A stretch of 28,511 nt of DNA from a virus. Position numbers and translations under genes: made by a program. The first letter of the stretch is position 1; the number at the start of each line of letters is the position of its first letter. The notes beneath the pieces are model-generated. The model made no database searches. It saw only the letters and a program-made list of their open reading frames with translations, and was not told the origin of the DNA. The stretch lies in IMG/VR virus record IMGVR_UViG_3300000115_000123, positions 775 to 29,285 of that record. The stretch is one strand, 5' to 3'. Below are positions 12,673 to 22,801 of the stretch, piece by piece.

Positions 12673-14061
12673 ATGCCAGCAATAATAACAAAAGATTTCA
12701 GAATACAAAACGCTAATCAGTTCAAAGAGAGTTTTGACGAGAGCGCAGACACATATTATCTTGCAATAGGTAGACCACAAGCGTTTGCCAATGACCAAGC
12801 ATTCAATGATGGTACAGATACATCACCACCAACACCAGTTGATAGTGTAGGTAGTGTAGATTACTATGTTTATGATGATTTAATGAGTGCAAAAAAGATT
12901 ACAAGTTCAAATGTATCAGCAGTAATACCAAGAAGAAACTGGACAACTGGTACAACTTACGACTATTACAGACATGATTATGGAGAAATAAACTCCGCTG
13001 GTTCAGCAATTGCTGCTAATTCAGGTGCAACAACTTTACATGACGCAACTTTCTATGTAATGAATAGTACCTTTGATGTATATAAGTGTATAGACAATAA
13101 TGGTGATAGTGCTTCAACAGTAGAACCAACTGGTAATAAAACAACTAGTGTGTTCTCAACTGGAGACAGTTACAAATGGAAATACATGTACACATTAACT
13201 GCTTCTGAACAAGCAAACTTCATGTCAACAGATTTTATTCATTGTTCAACTGAAAGTACAGACTACTCAACTACTGCTGGTGCAATAGAAAATGCTAAAG
13301 TAACGGCAGGTGGGTCATCAGGTACTAATGGTACATATACTAATGTTGATATTCGTGGTGATGGTTCAAGTGGTAAATGTACAATAGTTGTAGGATCAAA
13401 TTCAGTAACAAGTGTAACAATCACAACTGCTGGGTCTGGTTATACTTTCGCAAGTGTTAAGGCAAGTGACTTTGGTAATGTATCAGGCGCAGATATAGAT
13501 TTCATAATCTCACCTCCAGGCGGACATGCAACAGATGTTATCGCTGAGTTAGGTGGATTCTTTGTAATGATGAATGTTGACTTTTCAACAGATGAAAGTG
13601 GCGAGTTCAATACTTCAAATGATTTTAGAAGAATTGCTCTATTAAGAAACCCAACTGATAGTACAACAGGTGCAACAGCAACTGCTTCAACACTAGACGC
13701 AACTAAATCAATTACTTTCTCTGGCACACCAGGTACTTTTCAAGCAGATGAAAAGATTACACAAGCAAGTACAGGTGCTGTAGGTTATGTTGTTGATTAT
13801 AATTCTACAACAAAAGTTTTAAGATACATACAACCACAATTTGCAAACCAAGGTATTGATACAAACCAAAATGTAACGGCTTTCTCTGGAACGAATACAG
13901 TAACAGGCGGTACTTCAAGTGCAACAGGTACGCCAAGTTCACATGATGTTACTCCTGAACTAACGGCAGATACAGGTGATATTCTGTACATAGAAAACAG
14001 AAAACCTATTAGTCGTGCTTCAGACCAAACGGAGAATGTAAAGTTAATAGTAGAGTTTTAG
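12673..14061 (+). CDS. gp8: baseplate wedge protein, gp8-like
   Basis: This 462-residue protein begins PAIITKDFRIQNANQFKESF, then TYYLAIGRPQAF (about 28-38), which resembles the start of gp8-type wedge proteins in marine T4-like phages. SYKWKYMYTLTASEQANFM (about 167-185) is another conserved block of that group. T4 gp8 has 334 residues; the excess is a Gly/Ser/Thr-rich C-terminal region with a hairpin motif (ADEKITQASTGAVGYVVDYN, about 359-378) shared with the neighbours. In the baseplate gp8 bridges gp7, gp10 and gp6. Gene order (gp6, large protein, gp8) supports the call. Strong ribosome site GGAG. Confidence 0.65.
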   Translation: MPAIITKDFRIQNANQFKESFDESADTYYLAIGRPQAFANDQAFNDGTDTSPPTPVDSVGSVDYYVYDDLMSAKKITSSNVSAVIPRRNWTTGTTYDYYRHDYGEINSAGSAIAANSGATTLHDATFYVMNSTFDVYKCIDNNGDSASTVEPTGNKTTSVFSTGDSYKWKYMYTLTASEQANFMSTDFIHCSTESTDYSTTAGAIENAKVTAGGSSGTNGTYTNVDIRGDGSSGKCTIVVGSNSVTSVTITTAGSGYTFASVKASDFGNVSGADIDFIISPPGGHATDVIAELGGFFVMMNVDFSTDESGEFNTSNDFRRIALLRNPTDSTTGATATASTLDATKSITFSGTPGTFQADEKITQASTGAVGYVVDYNSTTKVLRYIQPQFANQGIDTNQNVTAFSGTNTVTGGTSSATGTPSSHDVTPELTADTGDILYIENRKPISRASDQTENVKLIVEF

Positions 14062-14070
14062 GAGATTTAA

Positions 14071-17000
14071 ATGGCAACAAACTTTAACGTCTCTCCTTAC
14101 TTTGATGACTTTTCAGAGGCAAAGAATTTTCATAGAATATTATTTCGTCCTGCTTTTGCAGTTCAAGCAAGAGAGTTAACACAACTACAAACTATCTTAC
14201 AAAACCAAATTGAAAGATTTGGTGAACATATGTTCAAAGATGGTAGTATGGTAATACCAGGCGAGATAGCACTTAACACAAAATACGAATATGTTAAATT
14301 AGCAAGTCATTCTACTTCAACAGTTTCTAACTTACAAGATTTAATTGTAACAGGTTCTACTTCAGGTATTACAGCAACAGTTGTAAACACAACTGAAGCA
14401 ACATCAACAGCAGCTGCAACAATCTATGTTTTATATACTGCCTCAGGTACAGACAATGCAACTAAAAGATTTACTGAGGGAGAAACTTTAACATTTACAT
14501 ACAATAGCACATCTTCAACGGCAGTTGTAGGTACTTCAGGTACTTCATTACCAACAGATAGTAACGCAACTGGTTTTGCTAGTTCAGTAAATGTTCAAGC
14601 AGGTGTATATTTTATTAATGGTTTCTTTGTTGCAAATACTGAACAGACTTTAATACTAGACCCGTATTCAAACACACCAACATATAGAGTTGGTTTCAAT
14701 GTAACAGAAAGTTTTGTTACACCGTCAGACGATAGTTCATTAAATGATAACGCAGCCGGTTCATCTAACGTAAATGCTCCTGGTGCTCACAGATTTAAAA
14801 CATCATTAACGTTAGTTAAAAAACTTATAACTGAAACAGATGATGAAAACTTTGTAGAGTTACTAAGAACAGGATCAGGTAATGTTGAAACAATTGTACA
14901 AAGAACAGATTACAATATACTAGAAGAAACATTAGCAAGAAGAACGGCAGATGAAAGTGGTGATTATGTTACTAAATCATTTGACATAGATATAAGAGAA
15001 CACAAAAATGACGGATCAAATCGTGGTATATATTCTGCTGATGGTTCAAGTTTATATAATGGATTAAGTTCAGCTAACTCAGAAGCTAGATTAGCAATTG
15101 GTTTATCTCCTGGTAAAGCATATGTTCAAGGTTATGAAATAGAAACAACAGGACAAAAATTTGTTACAATAGAAAAAGCAAGAGACTTTGATACAATACA
15201 AAACTCTACTACAAGATTAGCAATAGGTAATTTTGTTGAAGTAACAAATGTACATGGTACGCCAGATATAGGAACAGTATCAGGTGAAACAGAAGCGTTT
15301 AAAGAATTACAATTATATAAAAATATAAATGCTGTCAGAGGTACAAATCTATCTACAACTAATGTTGATGTAGAACAAATTGGTAGAGCAAAACCTAGAT
15401 ACTTTGAATACAAATCAGGTACTGCTGGTGCAACATTAACAAACACATCTTCAATTTATAAATTAGGTTTATTTAATGTTGATATGTTTACACATGTTGG
15501 TGTTACAAGTTCAGTTGAATTTGATACAGGTGAAACTCTAACTGGTGGTACTTCAGGTGCAACTGGTGTTGTAGAGGCAATATCATCTAACACATCAACG
15601 GATCCTGACCAGTTTATAACTGAGGACGGATTTAACCTTGTTGATGAAACAGATGGTGATGATTTAATTTTAGAACAATCTGTATTTACAACAGTTGTAT
15701 TAAGTAATGTATCAGGTTCTTTCGCAACTGGTGAAACTATAACAGACGAAAGTTCAAATAGTGGCGTAATAGTATCAAACACACCAGAAAGACAAGGTGT
15801 AACAGAATTTGATTTTGCACAAGTTAAGTCAGTTGGTATGACTGGTTCGCCAAACTTTACTGCTGATACAGTATTAACAACTACAGCTGCAAATGAAAGA
15901 GATGAAAGTAATATAACTATAGGCGGACTAATTAATATAGACGCAAACTCAAATGTAATAAAAGGTAACAACACAGAATTTAATTCAGACTTAAAAGTTG
16001 GCGACAACATTGTGTTTGAAGATAACAATGGTAATCAACAAAGTGGATTTGTTGGTGCTATTGCAGATGATAAAACAATAACATTAACAGCAAATGTAAC
16101 AGTTGCTGTAACATCAGCGTCAACACAAAGAAGAAGAACAAAATTACAAAACATTAATACTACTTCTCTAGTATATAAATTACCTGAGAATGTTATCAAA
16201 ACATTAAAGACTACAGACAATGCAGGTATCACAGATACAAGTCATAAAGTTAGAAGACAATTTGTTGAAACTTTATCATCATCTGGTGTTGCTACATTCT
16301 CTGCCGGTGCAAACGAAACATTTGACGCACACTCAGAAGCAGATTACACATTATCAATAATGACTGCCGGTGCAAGTGCAGGTGCTATAGGTGATATAGT
16401 GAGTTTATCAGGCAACAACCATGAAGGTGACGCCATATTCACATTAACTGGTAGTCCATCAGGTCGTCAAGTACAAATAGATTTAGGTGCTAACTATGCA
16501 ACTGCTAAAGTTAAATTAATTACAACAATAACTAAATCAGTTGCAGGTGAAAAAACAAAAACATTAATTTCAGACCAAACACAAACAGTTTCTACACAAG
16601 CATTAGCTGAAGAAAAAACAATCAGTTTAGGTAAAGCAGACGCATATGCTTTAACAAGTGTTTATATGTCGCCTGACTTTAGTACGGCAGCAACAACAAG
16701 TCATACTGATATTACAGATAGATTTACATTAGATACAGGTCAAAGAGATAGTTTCTATGATATTGCTAGAATAGTAAGAAATGACGGTGCTCAATTACCA
16801 ACTGGTAGATTGTTAATTACTTTCCAATACTTTACACACGGTACAGGTAACTACTTCTCAGTAGATAGTTATTCTGGTGTTGTAGATTATGAAAACATTC
16901 CTTTTTTTGAAAGTCCAACAAAAGGTAGAATAGAATTAAGAGACGCATTAGACTTTAGACCTAGAGTAGCGGACAATAGTGAAGTTGTAGGTTATGGTAA

Positions 17001-20000
17001 TGTAGATAGTATTGGTGCAAAAAATTATACTGGAGGCGGTGCTTCAACAGTTGATATGCCAAAACCTAGTTCAGACGCAACATTAGACTTTGAATTTTAT
17101 TTAAGTAGAATAGATGGTATCTTTGTAACTAAAGACGGTCTATTTAAACAAGCAAAAGGTACTCCAGCAATTGATCCTCAAAGAGCAGAAACAATTGATG
17201 ACGCAATGCCTTTATATTATCTAACTTTACCACCATACACTTTCTCTACAGATGATGTAGCAGTAACAGTAGTTGATAATAGAAGATATACAATGAGAGA
17301 CATTGGTAAGTTAGAACAAAGAATTAAAAATATAGAATACTATACTCAGTTATCTCTACTAGAACAACAAGCAGTTAATACACAAATACAAGACGCAGCT
17401 ACAGGTTTAGATAGATTTAAAAATGGTATTGTAGTAGATAGTTTCAAAGGTCATAATGTTGGTGATACTTTATCAAGTGAATATAGATGTTCAGTTGATA
17501 TGTCAGAAGGTGAGTTAAGACCAGAACATAATACAAACGTTGTAAAACTTATTGAGTTAGCCGCAAATGATACAGGCGCAGAAAGAACAACTGCTGGTTA
17601 TCAAAAAACAGGTGACTTAATAACTTTACCATATACTCATTCTAAGTTAACTGAAAATCCTTATGCAACTAAATCAGTTAACTGTAATCCATTCTTAGTA
17701 TTTCAATATCAAGGTGATGTTGCATTAACACCAGATGTTGATGAATGGTACGATACAACTAGAAGACCTGATTTAATTGTAAACGATAATAACTTATTTG
17801 ATACAATGACTAGTCTTGCAGGAACAAATAACAATTTAGGTACAGTTTGGAATAACTGGCAAACTAACTGGTCTGGTCGTTGGTCGTCTTCAGGTTCTTC
17901 AAGTAGAAGAATGGGCGATACAATTCATACAACTACTAGTACAATAGGCGGAGATATTACAACAAGAAGTAGAACAGGTATTACTAGAGAAATTTCAGGT
18001 TCAAATGTTGTAAGACAATCTTTTGGTGAAAGAATTGTTGATGTTGCGTTCATACCTTTTATTCGTTCTCAAACAATTTCATTCTCAGGTACAAGATTAA
18101 AACCAAACACAAGAGTTTATCCTTTCTTTGATAATGTAAATGTATCAACACATGTAACACCATCTGGTGGTGTATTAGGTGGTAACTTAGTTACTGGTAC
18201 AACAGGTACAATTGAAGGAACATTTACAATACCAAATACAGCAAGTGAAAGATTTAGAACAGGTGATAGAATATTCAGATTAACAAGTTCATCTTCAAAT
18301 AGTTCTACAGATGATGATGTAGATACTTTTGCTCAAGGTACATATACTGCTCGTGGTTTACAAACAACTACACAAGAAACAGTACAGTCAACTAGAGTAC
18401 CAATTATTGGTAGACAAACTGTAACTGAACAAGATACAAGAAGAACAACAGATAGTTTTTCAGTATCACAAACAACACAACAAATTCAAAATAATCCAGA
18501 CCCATTAGCACAAACGTTTAGTGTTGATGAAGCAAGTGGTGTATTCTTATCTAAAGTTGATATATACTTTGAAGAAAAAGATGATACAGTTCCAATTAAA
18601 GTTTATCTAGTAGAAACTATTAATAGTAGACCTGGTCAAAGAATACTTCCTTTCTCAGAGGTTACGCTTCAATCAAGTGAAGTTCTTACAAGTGCAACTG
18701 CTTCAACAGCAACAGTTGTAACATTCCCATCTCCTGTATATTTACAAGGTGGTAAAGAATATGCAATCATATTAAAACCTAACAGTCAAAAATATAAAGC
18801 ATGGGTAAGTAGATTAGGTGATACAGATGTTGGTGGTACAAGACGAGTAACACAACAACCTTTATTTGGTTCTTTATTCCGTTCTCAAAATGCAAAACTG
18901 TGGACAGAAGACCAAATGGAAGATTTAAAAATTACTTTATACAAAGCTGCATTTGATACAACTACAAACGGTACATTGTCACTAACAAATGATGATATTG
19001 AAACTAAGACACTTGATAACAATGCTATTGAAACAAATGCTACTTCCGGTTCAGGTACAACATTTGGTGATAACCCAGCGATAATTAAAATTAATCATAG
19101 ACATCATGGCATGAATGATAATAAACCAAGTAAGGTTACAATCTCTGGTCTTGGTGGTTCAACTGACTATAATGGTATTCAAGGTAGTGTTATTAATGGT
19201 ACGCATGATGTAGGTAATGTAACTGAGGATAGTTATACAATTACATTAACTGGTGATACAGCAACATCAACTGGTAGTGTTGGTGGTTCATCTATAGTTG
19301 CAACACAAGATAGAGCATTTGAAAGTATTATGCCTAAAATTGGTATGATGAATTTTCCAGATACTACTACTGAACATAAAATTAAAACTACTTCAACAAC
19401 ATCAATAGATGGCACAGAAGCGTCATATTCAACTGATAGTGCATTTACAAATATTGTACCAAATGAAAACTTTTACTTTACAAGTGCTAGAGCAGTTGCA
19501 AGTTCTATAAACGAAACAACTCACTTATCAGGTACAAAATCTTTATTCTATGATATTGTATTACAAACGGCAAATGCTAATGTATCTCCTGTGATTGACT
19601 TAGCAAGAACAAATATTTTCTGTACACATAACAGATTAGATAATCCAACTTCTAGTAATAGAACAGGATTTGTTGCAGAAACAGACCCAACTGGTGGTAA
19701 TGCGGCTGCTAAATATATTACAAAAGAAATTTCTTTAGAAAACCCAGCAACAGCATTAGATATTAGAATAGCTGCTAGTGTTTTCCCAACATCTTCAATT
19801 GAAGTTTTTAGAAAAGTTAAGTTTGAAGGTGATGATAGACAAATGAAAGATATACCTTATGTACAAATGACACAATCTAATACAGCAGTAAGTGCTGAAG
19901 GTAGAAGTCAATCACCGTACAATGCAAACTTTAAAGAAGATTTTTCTGACTTTGAGTTTAGTGAAGAAGGTATTAATGAGTTTGCAACATTCAAAATTAA

Positions 20001-20076
20001 AATAGTTATGAAAGGAACTAACCCAGCATATCCTCCTCGTATAACAGATATGAGAGCGATTGCGTTAGCAGTATAA
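14071..20076 (+). CDS. giant DUF4815 virion protein (baseplate or fibre base)
   Basis: At 2001 residues this is the largest gene. Its start, MATNFNVSPYFDDFSEAKNF followed by HRILFRPAFAVQARELTQLQ, is the hallmark of the DUF4815 family of marine T4-like phages. FGEHMFKDGSMVIPG continues the domain. Further landmarks: G-E-T-L-T-G-G-T-S-G hairpins at about 486 and 553; helical block MRDIGKLEQRIKNIEYYTQL (about 1074-1093); PFIRSQTISFSGTRLKPNT (about 1328); DPLAQTFSVDEASGVFLSKV (about 1477), then a beta-rich domain with VYLQGGKEYAIILKPNS. The late position between gp8 and the fibres, and the size, suggest the outer baseplate hub to which fibres attach (gp10-like role inferred, not shown). AGGAG overlaps the gp8 stop. 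Confidence 0.82.
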   Translation: MATNFNVSPYFDDFSEAKNFHRILFRPAFAVQARELTQLQTILQNQIERFGEHMFKDGSMVIPGEIALNTKYEYVKLASHSTSTVSNLQDLIVTGSTSGITATVVNTTEATSTAAATIYVLYTASGTDNATKRFTEGETLTFTYNSTSSTAVVGTSGTSLPTDSNATGFASSVNVQAGVYFINGFFVANTEQTLILDPYSNTPTYRVGFNVTESFVTPSDDSSLNDNAAGSSNVNAPGAHRFKTSLTLVKKLITETDDENFVELLRTGSGNVETIVQRTDYNILEETLARRTADESGDYVTKSFDIDIREHKNDGSNRGIYSADGSSLYNGLSSANSEARLAIGLSPGKAYVQGYEIETTGQKFVTIEKARDFDTIQNSTTRLAIGNFVEVTNVHGTPDIGTVSGETEAFKELQLYKNINAVRGTNLSTTNVDVEQIGRAKPRYFEYKSGTAGATLTNTSSIYKLGLFNVDMFTHVGVTSSVEFDTGETLTGGTSGATGVVEAISSNTSTDPDQFITEDGFNLVDETDGDDLILEQSVFTTVVLSNVSGSFATGETITDESSNSGVIVSNTPERQGVTEFDFAQVKSVGMTGSPNFTADTVLTTTAANERDESNITIGGLINIDANSNVIKGNNTEFNSDLKVGDNIVFEDNNGNQQSGFVGAIADDKTITLTANVTVAVTSASTQRRRTKLQNINTTSLVYKLPENVIKTLKTTDNAGITDTSHKVRRQFVETLSSSGVATFSAGANETFDAHSEADYTLSIMTAGASAGAIGDIVSLSGNNHEGDAIFTLTGSPSGRQVQIDLGANYATAKVKLITTITKSVAGEKTKTLISDQTQTVSTQALAEEKTISLGKADAYALTSVYMSPDFSTAATTSHTDITDRFTLDTGQRDSFYDIARIVRNDGAQLPTGRLLITFQYFTHGTGNYFSVDSYSGVVDYENIPFFESPTKGRIELRDALDFRPRVADNSEVVGYGNVDSIGAKNYTGGGASTVDMPKPSSDATLDFEFYLSRIDGIFVTKDGLFKQAKGTPAIDPQRAETIDDAMPLYYLTLPPYTFSTDDVAVTVVDNRRYTMRDIGKLEQRIKNIEYYTQLSLLEQQAVNTQIQDAATGLDRFKNGIVVDSFKGHNVGDTLSSEYRCSVDMSEGELRPEHNTNVVKLIELAANDTGAERTTAGYQKTGDLITLPYTHSKLTENPYATKSVNCNPFLVFQYQGDVALTPDVDEWYDTTRRPDLIVNDNNLFDTMTSLAGTNNNLGTVWNNWQTNWSGRWSSSGSSSRRMGDTIHTTTSTIGGDITTRSRTGITREISGSNVVRQSFGERIVDVAFIPFIRSQTISFSGTRLKPNTRVYPFFDNVNVSTHVTPSGGVLGGNLVTGTTGTIEGTFTIPNTASERFRTGDRIFRLTSSSSNSSTDDDVDTFAQGTYTARGLQTTTQETVQSTRVPIIGRQTVTEQDTRRTTDSFSVSQTTQQIQNNPDPLAQTFSVDEASGVFLSKVDIYFEEKDDTVPIKVYLVETINSRPGQRILPFSEVTLQSSEVLTSATASTATVVTFPSPVYLQGGKEYAIILKPNSQKYKAWVSRLGDTDVGGTRRVTQQPLFGSLFRSQNAKLWTEDQMEDLKITLYKAAFDTTTNGTLSLTNDDIETKTLDNNAIETNATSGSGTTFGDNPAIIKINHRHHGMNDNKPSKVTISGLGGSTDYNGIQGSVINGTHDVGNVTEDSYTITLTGDTATSTGSVGGSSIVATQDRAFESIMPKIGMMNFPDTTTEHKIKTTSTTSIDGTEASYSTDSAFTNIVPNENFYFTSARAVASSINETTHLSGTKSLFYDIVLQTANANVSPVIDLARTNIFCTHNRLDNPTSSNRTGFVAETDPTGGNAAAKYITKEISLENPATALDIRIAASVFPTSSIEVFRKVKFEGDDRQMKDIPYVQMTQSNTAVSAEGRSQSPYNANFKEDFSDFEFSEEGINEFATFKIKIVMKGTNPAYPPRITDMRAIALAV

Positions 20077-20077
20077 T

Positions 20078-20296
20078 ATGGCATATTTAAAAGTAGAAGG
20101 TCATCAACATATTGTAAGAGATACAAGTTCTAATGGTATAATAAATACTGATAAGAATGCTTATCAAATACATGTAAATCGTATTAGAGAAGCAAGAAAA
20201 TCTAGTAACGATTTAAGAAATGCGGTAAGAGATATAAATAATTTAAAACAAGAAATGTCTGAAATAAAAGGACTTTTATTAAAACTGGTAAAATAA
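20078..20296 (+). CDS. small coiled-coil protein between DUF4815 and fibre
   Basis: This 72-residue protein has a short beta head (MAYLKVEGHQHIVRDTSSNGIINTDKNAYQIH) and a long C-terminal helix with hydrophobic spacing over about residues 46-71 (DLRNAVRDINNLKQEMSEIKGLLLKLVK), a probable coiled coil. Gaps to both neighbours are one base, so it is surely in the same transcript. Comparable short proteins lie at this place in marine T4-like phages. It may be a trimeric adaptor linking fibre to baseplate; that is inference. Confidence 0.75.
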   Translation: MAYLKVEGHQHIVRDTSSNGIINTDKNAYQIHVNRIREARKSSNDLRNAVRDINNLKQEMSEIKGLLLKLVK

Positions 20297-20297
20297 T

Positions 20298-22178
20298 ATG
20301 GCAGCAAGACAAGTAGCAGCAGACGCAACGATAGAACAATTAAGAACAACTTTTAATACTCTATCAGCAACAGACTTTGGAGATATATCTGCTTTAAATT
20401 CATCTATTAGTGCAAGTAACCTTGTAGCGGCGATGAACGAGTTAGAAGGTGAAGTAACTCCTTTCTCAGCAGCTTTTATTGCAACACAAACAGATTTAGG
20501 TGCCGCTCCAGCAACTGGTGACAGTATAGTTATTAGAGACGCTGATGCTAGTGCATTGAAAGAAATGACTATTGCTAATTTATTTACTAGTCCAGCAATA
20601 GATACAATTACTGCCGGTACATTTACATTAGACGCTTCAGCAGATGTTAATATAGACGCTGGTGGCGGAGATATTATTTTAAAAGATGACGGTACTGAAT
20701 TTGGTAGATTAACAAACAATGCAGGTCAATTATTAATTAAATCAAGTTCAAGTGCTACAACAGCATTATCATTAAATGGTGCCAATGTTACTGTTGCAGG
20801 TAACTTAACAGTATCAGGTACTACAACAACTGTGGATTCATCTACTGTTAATTTACAGACTGGATTTATATTTGAAGGTTCAAGTGCTGATAGTTTTGAA
20901 ACAACATTAACAGCAACTGACCCAACAGCAGATAGAACAATTACTTTACCAGATTTAACAGGTACAGTATCATTAACGAGTGCAACAGAAACTTTAACAA
21001 ATAAAACTTTAACATCACCAGTTCTTACAACACCTATATTTACAGGTGCAACTGACCAAAGAGGTTCATTTGTATTTGAAGGTAGTACAGCAGACAGTTT
21101 TGAAACAACTGTAAGTGTTGTTGACCCAACAGCAGATAGAACAATAAACTTTCCAAATGTTTCTGGTACTGTTTTAACAACAGGTAATTTTTCTGATATT
21201 ACAGCAATAGGTGTTCAATCAGGATCAATTGTATTTGAAGGTTCAACAGCAAACAGTTTTGAAACAACTTTAGCAGTAACAGACGCTACTGCTGATAGAA
21301 CAATTACATTACCAGATTTAACTGGTACAGTTTCTTTGACTACAGCAACTGAAACATTAACAAATAAAACACTTACAACTCCAGTAATCGTTGAAGCTAC
21401 TTCAGGTTCAACTATAACACTTAACGCTACAACTGATATTGTATTAGACGCTGATGGCGGTGATGTGTTCTTTAAAGATGATGGAACAACTTTTGGTAGT
21501 GCAACAAACACTTCAGGTAACTTGATTATCAAATCAGGTACTACAACAGCATTAACATTTAGTGGTGCTAATGTTGCAGCTGCAGGTACATTAAGTGCAA
21601 CAACAATTACTGCTTCTACTGGACTAGAAACAAAAAATGGTGCTACTGGTGCCGGTTTTGTTAAGTTCTTTGAAGATAGTGATAACGGTACTAACGCTGT
21701 AACACTTTTAGGTCCTGCTTCAACAGGTGATATTGATATTACATTACCAACTCAAGCAGGTACAGTTGTTGTTTCTAATACAACTGATGGTAATGATGTT
21801 CAACTAGATAGTTTAGGATTGAATACTGCTGCCTCTGGTACTGCTGGAGAGTTGAGAGCAACAAATGATATAACTGCCTTTTATAGTTCAGATGTATCAT
21901 TGAAGGAAAATATTGTAGAAATACCATCTGCCTTAGATATGGTAGATAAAATAAGAGGAGTTTTCTTTGATTGGAAAGATGACTATATAGAAAGTAAAGG
22001 CGGCGAAGACGGATACTTTATGAGAAAACATGATGTAGGTTTAATTGCACAAGAAGTTGAGGCAGTTTTACCTGAGATTGTAGGTACTAGAAAAGATGGT
22101 ATCAAGGCAATCAAGTATGACAGATTGACTGCTTTACTATTGCAAGCGATTAAAGAATTGCAAGCGAAAATTAAATAA
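20298..22178 (+). CDS. tail fibre with C-terminal S74 self-cleaving chaperone
   Basis: This 626-residue protein has a helical start (ATIEQLRTTFNTLSATDFGD), then a beta-solenoid-like shaft containing three F-E-G-S-x-x-(D/N)-S-F-E-T-T modules near residues 191, 260 and 312 and two D-G-G-T-x-F-G modules. The last 96 residues are a peptidase S74 intramolecular chaperone: SDVSLKENI starts at S531, followed by KIRGVFFDW, DVGLIAQEVEAVLPEIV and IKYDRLTALLLQAIKEL. The S531/K536 pair fits the known Ser-Lys dyad that cleaves just before the Ser after trimer folding. The mature fibre would be about 530 residues. It is the only one of the complete fibre genes here with this domain. Confidence 0.88.
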   Translation: MAARQVAADATIEQLRTTFNTLSATDFGDISALNSSISASNLVAAMNELEGEVTPFSAAFIATQTDLGAAPATGDSIVIRDADASALKEMTIANLFTSPAIDTITAGTFTLDASADVNIDAGGGDIILKDDGTEFGRLTNNAGQLLIKSSSSATTALSLNGANVTVAGNLTVSGTTTTVDSSTVNLQTGFIFEGSSADSFETTLTATDPTADRTITLPDLTGTVSLTSATETLTNKTLTSPVLTTPIFTGATDQRGSFVFEGSTADSFETTVSVVDPTADRTINFPNVSGTVLTTGNFSDITAIGVQSGSIVFEGSTANSFETTLAVTDATADRTITLPDLTGTVSLTTATETLTNKTLTTPVIVEATSGSTITLNATTDIVLDADGGDVFFKDDGTTFGSATNTSGNLIIKSGTTTALTFSGANVAAAGTLSATTITASTGLETKNGATGAGFVKFFEDSDNGTNAVTLLGPASTGDIDITLPTQAGTVVVSNTTDGNDVQLDSLGLNTAASGTAGELRATNDITAFYSSDVSLKENIVEIPSALDMVDKIRGVFFDWKDDYIESKGGEDGYFMRKHDVGLIAQEVEAVLPEIVGTRKDGIKAIKYDRLTALLLQAIKELQAKIK

Positions 22179-22198
22179 TAACTAACGGAGAATAAATC

Positions 22199-22435
22199 AT
22201 GGCTGAGAAAGCAAAAGAACAACCTAAAGATATTAATTTAGATATGGAACACCTTACAGTAAAAGGTAAGATACATGCTGAACAATATAATAATCTTAGA
22301 GCACAAAAAATCCAACATCAAGTTGAAATAGAAAAAATAGATGTCCTATTGGCATACTATACTAAAGTTATTCCAACTGAGGTGTTACCTGAAGACCAAA
22401 GACCAAAAAAAGAAACTGAAAAGAAAGATAAGTAA
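22199..22435 (+). CDS. small charged helical protein downstream of the S74 fibre
   Basis: This 78-residue protein has GGAG nine bases before ATG 22199. The middle (LTVKGKIHAEQYNNLRAQKIQHQVEIEKIDVLLAYYTKVIP, about 19-59) predicts one long helix with coiled-coil spacing; both ends are Lys/Glu/Pro-rich and probably disordered (TEKKDK end). Its place between fibre genes suggests a fibre assembly factor or minor virion component. No family recognised. Confidence 0.65.
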   Translation: MAEKAKEQPKDINLDMEHLTVKGKIHAEQYNNLRAQKIQHQVEIEKIDVLLAYYTKVIPTEVLPEDQRPKKETEKKDK

Positions 22436-22436
22436 T

Positions 22437-22444
22437 TATAAATA
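22437..22444 (+). promoter_or_regulatory. T4-type late promoter for the BppU-like gene
   Basis: Perfect TATAAATA followed by GT, two bases after the previous stop. Predicted +1 near 22450; AAGGAG (22452-22457) and ATG 22463 follow, a normal leader. Confidence 0.78.
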
Positions 22445-22462
22445 GTCCCATAAGGAGAAATT

Positions 22463-22801
22463 ATGGCAGCTATTACTAATCTACTAATTGAACAAGGTGC
22501 AAACTTTTCAAGTACAATAACGCTTTTCAATGATGACGACACAGTATTTAACCTGACTGATTACACAGCTGCAGGTCAAATACGAAAGTCTTACTCATCA
22601 AGTTCAGCGTCAGCTACATTTTCAATAGCGTTCTCTGCTGATAGGTCAGCAGGACAAATAACACTTTCTTTAACTCCTACTCAGACTGCTGCTTTAGAAG
22701 AAGGAAGATATGTTTACGATATTGAAGTTACTTCAAGTGATAGCGTTGTAACAAGAGTTATACAAGGTACCGTAACTGTGAGTCCAAATGTCACACGGTA
22801 A
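22463..22801 (+). CDS. BppU N-terminal-like baseplate/fibre adaptor
   Basis: This 112-residue all-beta protein opens MAAITNLLIEQGANFSSTIT (1-20), has DYTAAGQIRKSYSSSSASATF (about 33-53), and closes with LEEGRYVYDIEVTSSDSVVTRVIQGTVTVSPNVTR. This order (E-Q-G-x-x-F, then a Q-x-R-K-S strand, then G-x-Y-x-Y-D-I-E and an ending V-x-P-x-V-T-R) resembles the N-terminal domain of phage upper baseplate proteins (BppU) and is common in marine myoviruses. Such domains anchor fibres to the baseplate. It stands just before two repeat-built fibres and has its own late promoter and AAGGAG. Confidence 0.65.
   Translation: MAAITNLLIEQGANFSSTITLFNDDDTVFNLTDYTAAGQIRKSYSSSSASATFSIAFSADRSAGQITLSLTPTQTAALEEGRYVYDIEVTSSDSVVTRVIQGTVTVSPNVTR

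Noticed and set aside
15324-15331. TATAAATG, similar to the late octamer
   Set aside because: Inside the DUF4815 coding region with no gene start nearby; a chance match. It also lowers trust in the similar site at 90.
15456-16028. Antisense frame of 190 codons within the DUF4815 gene
   Set aside because: Same composition effect; the sense frame is an unbroken 2001-residue protein with recognised domains.
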